Shown: one piece after another, positions 18,324 to 25,750 of the stretch | Layout of the letters: each line of letters opens with the position of its first letter | Position numbering within the stretch: position 1 is the stretch's first letter | NCBI GenBank assembly: GCA_964436865.1 | Contig: CAYTFK010000006.1 | Location: 1-64,000 of the forward strand | Direction of reading: 5' to 3' | Length of the DNA: 64,000 nucleotides | From: JAXGPP01 sp964436865 | GTDB lineage: Bacteria > Planctomycetota > Planctomycetia > Pirellulales > Thermoguttaceae | Translations under genes and position numbers: made by a program | Notes under the pieces: generated by a model | What the model was told of the DNA's origin: nothing | The model's input: the letters and a program-made list of their open reading frames with translations, nothing else | The model's database searches: none

Positions 18324-18629
18324 CCTGTACGAGAGCCCAGTCGCCAATCCGAAACCGCATATCCCGGTCGCAGTCGGCCGCCATCCATGGTTGTACTGGA
18401 GGGGGAATTTGCTCTGCTGTGGCTGGGTGCCTGCTGCCGATGATCAGCGATCCTGCCTGGTGATGAAATCCGCGCCGCTCGGGTGGATCGGAATAGGATT
18501 TGTCATACAGGCCGCTCATCGGTTATCCTGGAGAAGTCGCGCACGGCATCCGGTGCCGCCTGCGGGCGCTCGATCCGTGGCCGCGCCCGCCTCACCACGA
18601 CGCACCCGCCTTCCCGCACGGACATTCCG
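18324..18629 (+). other. Intergenic stretch holding a candidate promoter
   Basis: About 306 bases without a supportable gene. A reading frame in phase with the next gene extends through the last 150 bases, but those residues are not family-like. The only signal I would name is the candidate promoter at 18500-18528. Confidence 0.35.
18500..18528 (+). promoter_or_regulatory. Candidate promoter before the GT2 gene
   Basis: TTGTCA (18500-18505) and TTATCC (18523-18528) are separated by 17 bases. Each box has one or two mismatches to consensus. Transcription would start about 95 bases before the GT2 start at 18630. This is a moderate match only. Confidence 0.35.
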
Positions 18630-19589
18630 ATGCTCTCCATTGTCATTCCAGTCTACAACGAAGCGGCCAGCCTGGACGCGCTTCACCACGAACTTCGCGA
18701 GGTTGCCGCCGGCAACGGATACGAGCTCGACATCGTGTTCGTCGATGACGGTTCAACGGACGGTTCCTGGGAATTGATCGAACGGATCGCGGCTGCCGAT
18801 CCGCAGGTCAGGGGCATTCGTTTCCGGCGCAACTTTGGCAAAGCGGCGGCCCTGAGCGCCGGTTTCGCCACGGCGCAGGGCCAGCTCATCATGACGCTCG
18901 ATGCCGACCTGCAGGACGATCCCCACGAGATTCCCCGGTTCCTTGCCAGGATGGATGAGGGGCTGGATGTTGTGAGCGGGTGGAAGCAGGTGCGGCACGA
19001 TCCCTGGCACAAGGTGATTCCGTCGCGGATCTTCAACGGCATGGTGAGCCGCTTCACCGGCGTACGGCTTCACGACCACAACTGCGGCATGAAATGCTAT
19101 CGCCGCGAGATCTTCGACGAAGTGCGACTGTACGGCGAGTTGCACCGCTTTGTGCCCGTGCTGGCGGCGTCGCGAGGGTATCGCGTGGGCGAGTTGGTAA
19201 TCCAGCACCGCGCGCGCAAATTCGGCCGCTCAAAGTACGGGGTTTCGCGGTTCATGAAAGGTTTTCTGGACCTCTTGACGGTGAAGTTCCTCACCGGCTT
19301 CGGGCAGCGTCCGCAGCACGTGCTGGGCGGCATCGGCCTGGTATCGTTCGTGACCGGAGCCGCATGGCTTCTTGCCCTGGCGATGGAGTGGACCTTGAGC
19401 CGCATCGTTCCGGGTATTGAAGACGTGCATCTTAATCACCGGCCCGCGGTGATCTACGCCCTGGCCTTGCTGCTGCTGGGAGGGCAGATGCTCTCGATGG
19501 GCGTGCTCGCGGAATTGTTTGTGGCGTATCATGGCGAGCAAGCGCAGAATTACTCCATTTCTGCCCGGACACCACAGGTCAGGACATGA
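18630..19589 (+). CDS. Family 2 glycosyltransferase of the polyprenyl-phosphate sugar synthase type
   Basis: A 319-residue GT2 close to dolichyl-phosphate-mannose synthase, GtrB and ArnC. N-terminal LSIVIPVYNEAASLDALHHEL, then IVFVDDGSTDGSWELIE, FRRNFGKAAALSAGF and the metal-binding LDADLQDDPHEIP. Two C-terminal membrane segments (GIGLVSFVTGAAWLLALAME and VIYALALLLLGGQMLSMGVLAELF) are those of the membrane-anchored branch. It most likely moves a sugar from a nucleotide donor to undecaprenyl phosphate on the cytosolic face. ATG 18630 starts exactly at the domain. The stop overlaps the next start as ATGA (19586-19589), so the next membrane protein is probably the enzyme that uses the lipid-linked sugar. 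Confidence 0.9.
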   Translation: MLSIVIPVYNEAASLDALHHELREVAAGNGYELDIVFVDDGSTDGSWELIERIAAADPQVRGIRFRRNFGKAAALSAGFATAQGQLIMTLDADLQDDPHEIPRFLARMDEGLDVVSGWKQVRHDPWHKVIPSRIFNGMVSRFTGVRLHDHNCGMKCYRREIFDEVRLYGELHRFVPVLAASRGYRVGELVIQHRARKFGRSKYGVSRFMKGFLDLLTVKFLTGFGQRPQHVLGGIGLVSFVTGAAWLLALAMEWTLSRIVPGIEDVHLNHRPAVIYALALLLLGGQMLSMGVLAELFVAYHGEQAQNYSISARTPQVRT

Positions 19590-21121
19590 CGAGCGCGTGT
19601 GCCGACGAATCCCATGCCGCGTTGCGGCTGATGGTCTACTGGGTACTGATCACGGTGAGCGCCGGTCTGATGCTGGGCCGCATTTTCGCCGTCGATTCGA
19701 TCGATATGGAAGGGCTGGAGCGATTTCGCCTGGAGCAGATTCGCGGCGAACTGGAGGCCAAACGCGATCGGCTTGAGCGGCAAGGGGTGGCAGAGAACCG
19801 CATTCGCCGCGAACTGGTCCGGACCGCAGCCGAGTTGCGCCGCCGCGCACAGCTCCGCCGGCCCTTCCTGAGCGCCAACGACCGCAGCCGCTGGGCCACG
19901 CTTCGCGCGCTGGTCGAGCCGGAGATGCGCGTTCCCGGAGCCCCTTATGCGATTGACCGGGTGCTCAACGAACCGGGCTGGGACACGATCGACCTCGTCA
20001 AGCACGACGGACACCTCTATTCCAGCAAGCCCACCTTGCTCCCCACGCTGCTGGCCGCCGAGTACTGGGTGATTTACAAAGTCACCGGGAGGACGCTTGG
20101 CGAAGAACCCTATGCGATCGGCCGCTTGATGCTCGTCACCGTAAACGTCCTACCGCTGGTGTTCGCCTTCTGGCTTCTGTCGCGCCTGGTCGAGCGGTTG
20201 GGCACGAGCGATTGGGGGCGGATTTTTACGATGGCTGCCGCGACGCTGGGCACGTTCCTGACCACCTTCGCGGTGGTGCTCAACAATCACGTGCTGGCCG
20301 CGGTGACCACGCTGGTGTGTTTGTACGCTCTGGTGGTCATCCTGCTGGACGGCGACCGCCGCCTGCGATGGTTCGTCCTCGCGGGCCTGGCCGCGGCGCT
20401 CACGGCCACTAACGAGTTGCCGGCGCTGTCGTTCTTCGCCGCCGTGCTGGTCGGGCTCCTGTGGAAGGCGCCGAAAGAGACGCTGCTCGGGTTCGTTCCC
20501 GGAGCATTGGTGATCGCGGCCGGTTCGCTGTCGACCAACTGGATTGCCCACGGCACATTCAGCCCGCCCTACGCACACCGCAGCAAGACCGATCCGGCCG
20601 ACAACTGGTATGAATTCACTTACGAGCGGAACGGTCGGATGTACCACAGCTACTGGACGAACCCGGTGGGCGTCGACCTGGGCGAGCCGTCGCTGGCGAA
20701 ATACGTGGTCCATGCCCTGGTCGGCCACCATGGCGTCTTCTCGCTCACGCCGGTGTGGATCCTGAGTTTCATCGGGATGGGTTTGTGGCTTTGGCGCCCG
20801 CCCGATGGGCGACTGCGCGAGTTGGCGCTGCTCGTCGCCGGGGTGACGCTCGTTTGCCTGGTGTTCTACCTGTTCGTGCTCAGCGAGCGGGACCGCAACT
20901 ACGGCGGCATGAGCAGCGGCTTCCGCTGGATGTTCTGGTTCGCGCCCATGTGGCTGTTGACGATGCTGCCGACCCTTGATCGGATGGCCGGCCGGAAGTG
21001 GTGGCGCGGCATGGCGCTAGCGATGCTGCTGGTTTCGGTGCTATCGGCCAGCTATCCGACCTGGAATCCTTGGACTCATCCCTGGTTATGGGATTTTCTG
21101 CGATACCTCAGCGTTGGATGA
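19586..21121 (+). CDS. Large integral membrane protein, possible lipid-sugar-dependent glycosyltransferase (GT39/ArnT-like)
   Basis: A 511-residue protein with one N-terminal membrane segment, a charged helical stretch of about 60 residues (RLEQIRGELEAKRDRLERQGV), a soluble part and then about nine membrane segments. GT-C style enzymes of the GT39 type have a similar plan. The first loop carries DLVKHDGHLYSSKPTLLPTLLA and a later loop HGTFSPPYAHRSKTDP; I cannot assign either to a named catalytic motif. Placement after a polyprenyl-phosphate sugar synthase (4-base overlap) is the main support for a sugar-transfer role; that is inference. The family looks widespread in planctomycetes, but I do not know a studied member. 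Confidence 0.6.
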   Translation: MTSACADESHAALRLMVYWVLITVSAGLMLGRIFAVDSIDMEGLERFRLEQIRGELEAKRDRLERQGVAENRIRRELVRTAAELRRRAQLRRPFLSANDRSRWATLRALVEPEMRVPGAPYAIDRVLNEPGWDTIDLVKHDGHLYSSKPTLLPTLLAAEYWVIYKVTGRTLGEEPYAIGRLMLVTVNVLPLVFAFWLLSRLVERLGTSDWGRIFTMAAATLGTFLTTFAVVLNNHVLAAVTTLVCLYALVVILLDGDRRLRWFVLAGLAAALTATNELPALSFFAAVLVGLLWKAPKETLLGFVPGALVIAAGSLSTNWIAHGTFSPPYAHRSKTDPADNWYEFTYERNGRMYHSYWTNPVGVDLGEPSLAKYVVHALVGHHGVFSLTPVWILSFIGMGLWLWRPPDGRLRELALLVAGVTLVCLVFYLFVLSERDRNYGGMSSGFRWMFWFAPMWLLTMLPTLDRMAGRKWWRGMALAMLLVSVLSASYPTWNPWTHPWLWDFLRYLSVG

Positions 21122-21168
21122 CGCGCGCGGCGCTTGACCCGTGACGGCTGAGCGTTCACACTCGTAGT

Positions 21169-21189
21169 GCGCGGCGCGAGGCGCCGCGC
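21169..21189. repeat. Perfect 9-bp GC hairpin
   Basis: GCGCGGCGC (21169-21177) and GCGCCGCGC (21181-21189) are perfect inverted copies around a GAG loop. No T-run follows, so it is not a classical intrinsic terminator. It lies between the membrane protein stop (21121) and the Gfo/Idh/MocA start (21238). It may be a copy of a dispersed palindrome or may stop transcription weakly. Confidence 0.6.
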
Positions 21190-21237
21190 TCCGTATCGCC
21201 GCCTCGGATTTCTGGCCGACTCTGCAGGAGAACTGCC

Positions 21238-22473
21238 ATGCGATCGCCACTCTTCCCCCTTAGCCGACGCAGCTTTCTCGGCCGCACCGCCGCGGCCGGC
21301 GCGGTGATGATCTCGGCACAAGCCATGTGCGGTCAGGACGCGCCCGGCGCTGGCGACCGGTTGTCGATTGGCGTGATCGGCTGCGGCGACCGGGCATCGG
21401 CCCTGATGGGCGAACTCCAGCAGCAGTCGGCCGCCCACAACGCCCGGATTACCGCCCTTTGCGACGTCTGGCAGGTGAATCTCAAGCGAGCCGCGGACCG
21501 GGTGAAGAAGTGGTGGGGCGCGGAGCCGCGCACGTTCACACGGTTCTCTGATCTTCTGGCACTGCCGGACATCGACGCCGTGATCATCGCCACGCCCGAC
21601 TTCGGCCATTGCCCGATCCTTGTCGCCGCGCTCGAAGCGGGCAAGGACGCCTACGTCGAGAAGCCGATGGCGATGGACCTGGAGGACGCGAATCGGGCCC
21701 TCGATCTGGCGCGATCGGGCAGTCGCGTCGTGCAAGTCGGAACCCAGCGCCGCAGCGACGGTCTTTATCGGGCGGTCGCCGCGCGGCTCCAGAGCGGCGT
21801 GCTCGGGGCAATCAGCCGCGTGACTATCGAGAACAATTTTAACGAGCCCCGCTGGGCCCGCGACTACTCGAATTGCAGTGCGGCCGACGTCGATTGGGAA
21901 GCATACCTTTTCAACCGGGAGAAACGCCCGTTCGATCCGCGGTTGCTCCGCCGCTGGCAGCTTTACAGGATGTGCACCAACGGCATGTCGGGGCTGTGGA
22001 TGAGCCACTTCAGCGATGTGGTGAACATGCTGTTGGGCACCACGTACCCCGCCAGCGCCGTCGCCATGGGAGGCACGTACGTCTGGAAAGAGGACCGCGA
22101 GCACAACGACACCTTCCATGCCTTATTGGACTATCCGCAGGGCTTCTTGATGAGTTGGGCGATGGGGCTCGGAAACTCTGCCGGTATGGCGTTCACGGTG
22201 CATGGCACCAAAGGGACTTGCGATGTCAATACTGCATTGCTCACGCCCAAGGGGGGTAGCAAGTCGGATCTCAAGGAAGAGACGATTGCCGCCGGACCGG
22301 GCGAGTCGCACATGGGCAACTGGCTGGCGTGCCTCCGCAGCCGCCAGCTTCCCAACGCCGACATTCAGTATGGCCACCAGCATGCCGCGGCCACGATCAT
22401 GGCTGCCGCGGCGCTGGAAACCGGGCTGCGCCACAAGTACGATGTCGAAAAGCGTCAGATCGTTGCCGGCTGA
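21238..22473 (+). CDS. Tat-exported Gfo/Idh/MocA-family oxidoreductase
   Basis: A 411-residue NAD(P)-dependent oxidoreductase of the Gfo/Idh/MocA family. A twin-arginine signal is seen at the start (SRRSFLGRTAAAGAVMISAQA, residues 9-29), so it should be folded with cofactor before export. The Rossmann motif IGVIGCGDRASALMGEL follows at about 42-58, and the conserved E-K-P with its catalytic Lys is at residues 141-143 (DAYVEKPMAMDLE). The substrate is a sugar, inositol or related polyol by family; which one cannot be told. GGAG lies eight bases before ATG 21238. The next gene, a DUF6807 protein 48 bases downstream, is often a neighbour of such oxidoreductases and supports a carbohydrate role. 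Confidence 0.88.
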   Translation: MRSPLFPLSRRSFLGRTAAAGAVMISAQAMCGQDAPGAGDRLSIGVIGCGDRASALMGELQQQSAAHNARITALCDVWQVNLKRAADRVKKWWGAEPRTFTRFSDLLALPDIDAVIIATPDFGHCPILVAALEAGKDAYVEKPMAMDLEDANRALDLARSGSRVVQVGTQRRSDGLYRAVAARLQSGVLGAISRVTIENNFNEPRWARDYSNCSAADVDWEAYLFNREKRPFDPRLLRRWQLYRMCTNGMSGLWMSHFSDVVNMLLGTTYPASAVAMGGTYVWKEDREHNDTFHALLDYPQGFLMSWAMGLGNSAGMAFTVHGTKGTCDVNTALLTPKGGSKSDLKEETIAAGPGESHMGNWLACLRSRQLPNADIQYGHQHAAATIMAAAALETGLRHKYDVEKRQIVAG

Positions 22474-22521
22474 CGGGCGATGTTGATCTCATTCCGCCAA
22501 GACGATTAGAGGTGCTTCTCG

Positions 22522-23760
22522 ATGTCTATCCGCCTACCTGCTTTCCGCCTGCTGGCCTCCGCGCTGGCTCCGATGATTGCAACCAGCGGTCTTCTGGCAG
22601 CCGAAGGGCCGATCCTGGTTGTCCCCGCCTCGCCGGCGGTACTCCACATTGACGCGCCGCTGCCGGATCGTGCGGCCTTGGAGGCAGCGACCAGTTATCG
22701 CCTGGTCGAGATCGACGCGACCGAAGTCGCTATAGCGGCCACGCTTGTCACTTCGGTCGCCCCCGACGGGACGGCAGTGTCCTCGCAGCGAGTCGTTGCG
22801 TCGATACCGCCGCGCGAAGCAGCCAGCGGTTGCCGCAGGTTCCGGCTCGAGCCGGCCGAAGCTCCTAGTGACGGTGCTTTCCGGTTCGATGACGTAAGCG
22901 AGAAGTCGGTCGGCCTGTGGGACGGTGAGCGACCGGTTCTCGTCTACAACCACGGTGTCATCACGCGCGAAGAGATACCCGAGAACGAACCGCGCCGCAG
23001 TCGCTCATCGTACATCCACCCTCTGTACGGTCTCCGCGGCGAGGTGCTCACCGACGATTTTCCCCGCGACCACTATCATCACCACGGAGTCTTCTGGACC
23101 TGGCCGCACGTCGGGATCGACGGCCAGGAGTACGATATCTGGGCCGACCGCGGCATTCGTCAGCAGTTTGTAAGCTGGCTCGGTCGCGATGCCGGCTTCG
23201 CCGGAGCGGCGCTGGGGGTAGAGAACGGCTGGTTCGTGGGCGATAAGAAGGTAATGGTTGAACGGGTCTGGATGCGGGCCTTCAAGCCCGCCGGCCAGAC
23301 GCGGGCCATCGACCTGGAACTCGTCTGGATACCTGTCGAAAAACCCGTCACGCTCTGGGGCGCCGAGGGGAAGAGCTACGGCGGCCTGACCGTCCGCTTT
23401 GCCGTCCCCTCAGAGAAGGACTCTACGATCACCGTGCCGGCAGGACGGACAACCGAGGACTTACCCGACACGCCCCTCGTGTGGGCCGATCTGACGGCGA
23501 AAATGAAAGGGGCGGAAGCTCCGAGCGGCGGAGCGGTATTCGTCCCGCCAAGCCATCCGGACTTTCCGCCCACCTGGCTCACCAGGCATTATGGACCGCT
23601 GTGCATCGGTTGGCCCGGCGTGAAGCCGAAGACGTTCCAGCCGGGCGAGGTGATTCGCCTCGAATATCGTCTGTGGCTTCACAACGACTTGCCCGAAGTT
23701 GCGGCGATCCAGGCTGCCTACGACGGGTATGTCGCCGCACGCACCGTGCACTGGGAGTGA
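22522..23760 (+). CDS. Exported DUF6807 (PmoA-like) family protein
   Basis: The 412-residue protein opens with a probable signal peptide (SIRLPAFRLLASALAPMIATSGLLAAE). The body matches the DUF6807 family as I know it: PVLVYNHGVITREEIPE, a SSYIHPLYGLRGEVLTDDF stretch and the His-rich RDHYHHHGVFWTWPHVG, then a late WLTRHYGPLCIGWPGV and RLEYRLWLHN. The His cluster suggests metal or sugar binding, but no reaction is proven for the family that I know of. It is frequent in planctomycete and Bacteroidetes carbohydrate loci, next to Gfo/Idh/MocA proteins as here. It converges on the radical SAM gene with only two bases between the stops. Confidence 0.8.
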   Translation: MSIRLPAFRLLASALAPMIATSGLLAAEGPILVVPASPAVLHIDAPLPDRAALEAATSYRLVEIDATEVAIAATLVTSVAPDGTAVSSQRVVASIPPREAASGCRRFRLEPAEAPSDGAFRFDDVSEKSVGLWDGERPVLVYNHGVITREEIPENEPRRSRSSYIHPLYGLRGEVLTDDFPRDHYHHHGVFWTWPHVGIDGQEYDIWADRGIRQQFVSWLGRDAGFAGAALGVENGWFVGDKKVMVERVWMRAFKPAGQTRAIDLELVWIPVEKPVTLWGAEGKSYGGLTVRFAVPSEKDSTITVPAGRTTEDLPDTPLVWADLTAKMKGAEAPSGGAVFVPPSHPDFPPTWLTRHYGPLCIGWPGVKPKTFQPGEVIRLEYRLWLHNDLPEVAAIQAAYDGYVAARTVHWE

Positions 23761-23762
23761 TA

Positions 23763-25607
23763 TCAGCTCTTCGCCCTGAGCGCCAGACTGAGGAAACGGT
23801 CGTCGATGTGCACCATCAGCCGGTCGCGGACCCATTCGTCCAGCAGGCGACGGATTCGCGGTTCATCGACGCCCTGAGCGCCGGATCGTCCTCCAGCGTA
23901 TTCGACGATCTTCCTCAATGATCGTCCCGAGTCGCAGTAGAGGTATATTTCCCGTTCGAGGCCGGTTAGACGGCGCTGGAACTGCGCGGCATCTGGCCGC
24001 GTGTCGGTCAGCAGGAGCACGCCGTCGCCGCGGTCCCATTGCCGGAAGGTCACCGTCCGTCCCAACTCCTGCCAACGCTGAATTGCTTGCAGCGCTCCGG
24101 CGGCGTAGTCGGCCGGATTGCGGCCGTCGGCGTGGTCAAACTCGAAGTAATAGGCCAGCCTCGCCAGCGATTCGGGCGGAAACGGATAGACGTACCGAAA
24201 GGCCCGATTCGGCCGCGGATTGACCGCTCCGTGAGCCTCAGGATGCTCGAAGTATGGCGAAAACCGGTCCATCCGCACCCGGCCGACGGCCATTGGCGGC
24301 GCGAGGTGACAGATTGCAGGAATCAACCGCTCCATTTCGGCGTACCCGGCCAGGTCCTCGCCGGGAAAGCCGTAGAGAATATTCCACTTCACCTCGATGT
24401 GGGGTTCGGAGAACCATTTCAGCGTTTGCAGGTTCTGCAATGCGTTGGCGCCCTTGTCGATCCGTTTCAGCGCCGACGTGATGAAGGTTTCGAGGCCAAG
24501 CTGCGCTGCCCCGAGTCCGGCCTCGAGCAGCGTCTCAACCTGCTCGCGAGTCATGTTGGCCTTCATCTCAAATACAAACCCGAGATCGAGGCCCGCCTCC
24601 TTGATCATCGGAAGGAATGTGTGGAAGTAGCGGTGGTCGAGGATGTTGTCCGAAGTGCAGGCTTTGTGGATGCCGTAGCGGCCGACGAGATGCGACAATT
24701 CCTCGACCGCACGCCGCGGGTTCTTGCTGCGATAGGTCATCGTGCTCCCGTTGAGCCCGCAGAACGCACAGTGATGCTTCTGCCCCCACCAGCAGCCGCG
24801 CGAAGTCTCGAAGAACAATAGCGGGTCGAACTCGCGCCGGAGCCACGAGCGATCAAGGCGAGCGAAGTAATCATCGAAGTCGGGATACGGCAGCGCGTCC
24901 AGGTCGCGGACCAGAAACGTGACCGAATCCGGGGCCGGTGTCAGCGGCAGTCGGGCAACCGATTCCCGCCCCACGACTCCTGGAGGCAGATCGACGGGTC
25001 GGCCGGCGAAAATCTGCTCCACGACCGGCCCGATCGTCAGGTCGGCTTCGCCCAGGAAAACGTAGTCGATCTCGGGAAACTGACGCAACAATTCCAGCCC
25101 CATCTCCCCTTCGCACGCGGCTCCGCCGAAGATCACTTTGATAGCGGGCCTCGCCTCTTTAATTCGACGCGCGAGGCAAATCGACGGCATCGTCTGCTGA
25201 AACGAAGCGGCGAAGCCGACAACGCCGTATTTCGACCAGTCGATACCCGCCATGCATCGGTCGAGAAATGGCCCGATATGCCGTTCTGTCCCCTCGAAGT
25301 CCTCCCGGTCCCGCTCCGTGAGCCCGGAGTCGGCGGCCAGCAGCACATCGTTCCAGTAGCGTTCATCGCCCGGCAGACCGGTGAAATAGTGCTTCGCAAA
25401 CAGCCGTTCCCCGCCCAGCACGAAGGCAAAGTAGTCGGCCAGCCAGTAGTAGTGCTCCCAGCCGACCATTTCGGCAAAATCGAAGTTGAGATAAGCCATA
25501 TCGCAGCCAATTCCCCGCCGCACGAGCGCGCTCTTGAGCAGGCTCGGGCCGAGATTCGGCCAGCGAAGATTGGAGAACGGCATATTGACGAGCAAAACAC
25601 GCGACAT
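23763..25607 (-). CDS. B12-binding radical SAM enzyme of the RiPP maturation type (rSAM_ocin_1-like)
   Basis: A 614-residue radical SAM protein. The N-terminal part (MSRVLLVNMPFSNLRWPNLG to about residue 215) is a B12-binding-like Rossmann domain with VIFGGAACEGEMGLELL and DYVFLGEAD. The radical SAM core starts at ETSRGCWWGQKHHCAFCGLNG: cysteines 272, 280 and 283 give C-x7-C-x2-C spacing instead of C-x3-C-x2-C, a hallmark of the family named RiPP maturation radical SAM protein 1. The C-terminal 100 residues may be a substrate-recognition region (RLTGLEREIYLYCDSGRSLRKIVEY). I found no precursor peptide gene next to it. ATG 25607 is preferred to an in-frame GTG at 25640; neither has a strong ribosome binding site. 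Confidence 0.82.
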   Translation of the reverse strand: MSRVLLVNMPFSNLRWPNLGPSLLKSALVRRGIGCDMAYLNFDFAEMVGWEHYYWLADYFAFVLGGERLFAKHYFTGLPGDERYWNDVLLAADSGLTERDREDFEGTERHIGPFLDRCMAGIDWSKYGVVGFAASFQQTMPSICLARRIKEARPAIKVIFGGAACEGEMGLELLRQFPEIDYVFLGEADLTIGPVVEQIFAGRPVDLPPGVVGRESVARLPLTPAPDSVTFLVRDLDALPYPDFDDYFARLDRSWLRREFDPLLFFETSRGCWWGQKHHCAFCGLNGSTMTYRSKNPRRAVEELSHLVGRYGIHKACTSDNILDHRYFHTFLPMIKEAGLDLGFVFEMKANMTREQVETLLEAGLGAAQLGLETFITSALKRIDKGANALQNLQTLKWFSEPHIEVKWNILYGFPGEDLAGYAEMERLIPAICHLAPPMAVGRVRMDRFSPYFEHPEAHGAVNPRPNRAFRYVYPFPPESLARLAYYFEFDHADGRNPADYAAGALQAIQRWQELGRTVTFRQWDRGDGVLLLTDTRPDAAQFQRRLTGLEREIYLYCDSGRSLRKIVEYAGGRSGAQGVDEPRIRRLLDEWVRDRLMVHIDDRFLSLALRAKS

Positions 25608-25750
25608 CGGCTGCAACGGAGGAGGTGAGAGAGGAGCCACGATTTACGAATCGCGAGCGAGGACTCAAGTTCGAGTACTCAGGGCTACAGCACCCGAATT
25701 CTCGCCACTCTAGTCTCGCAAATCCTTCGCCACTCGGCGTTTGGCACGCT

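Noticed and set aside
25608..25750. RiPP precursor peptide gene beside the radical SAM enzyme
   Set aside because: No short frame with a ribosome binding site and a leader-like N-terminus was found on either strand; a small palindrome near 25640-25655 is the only structure.
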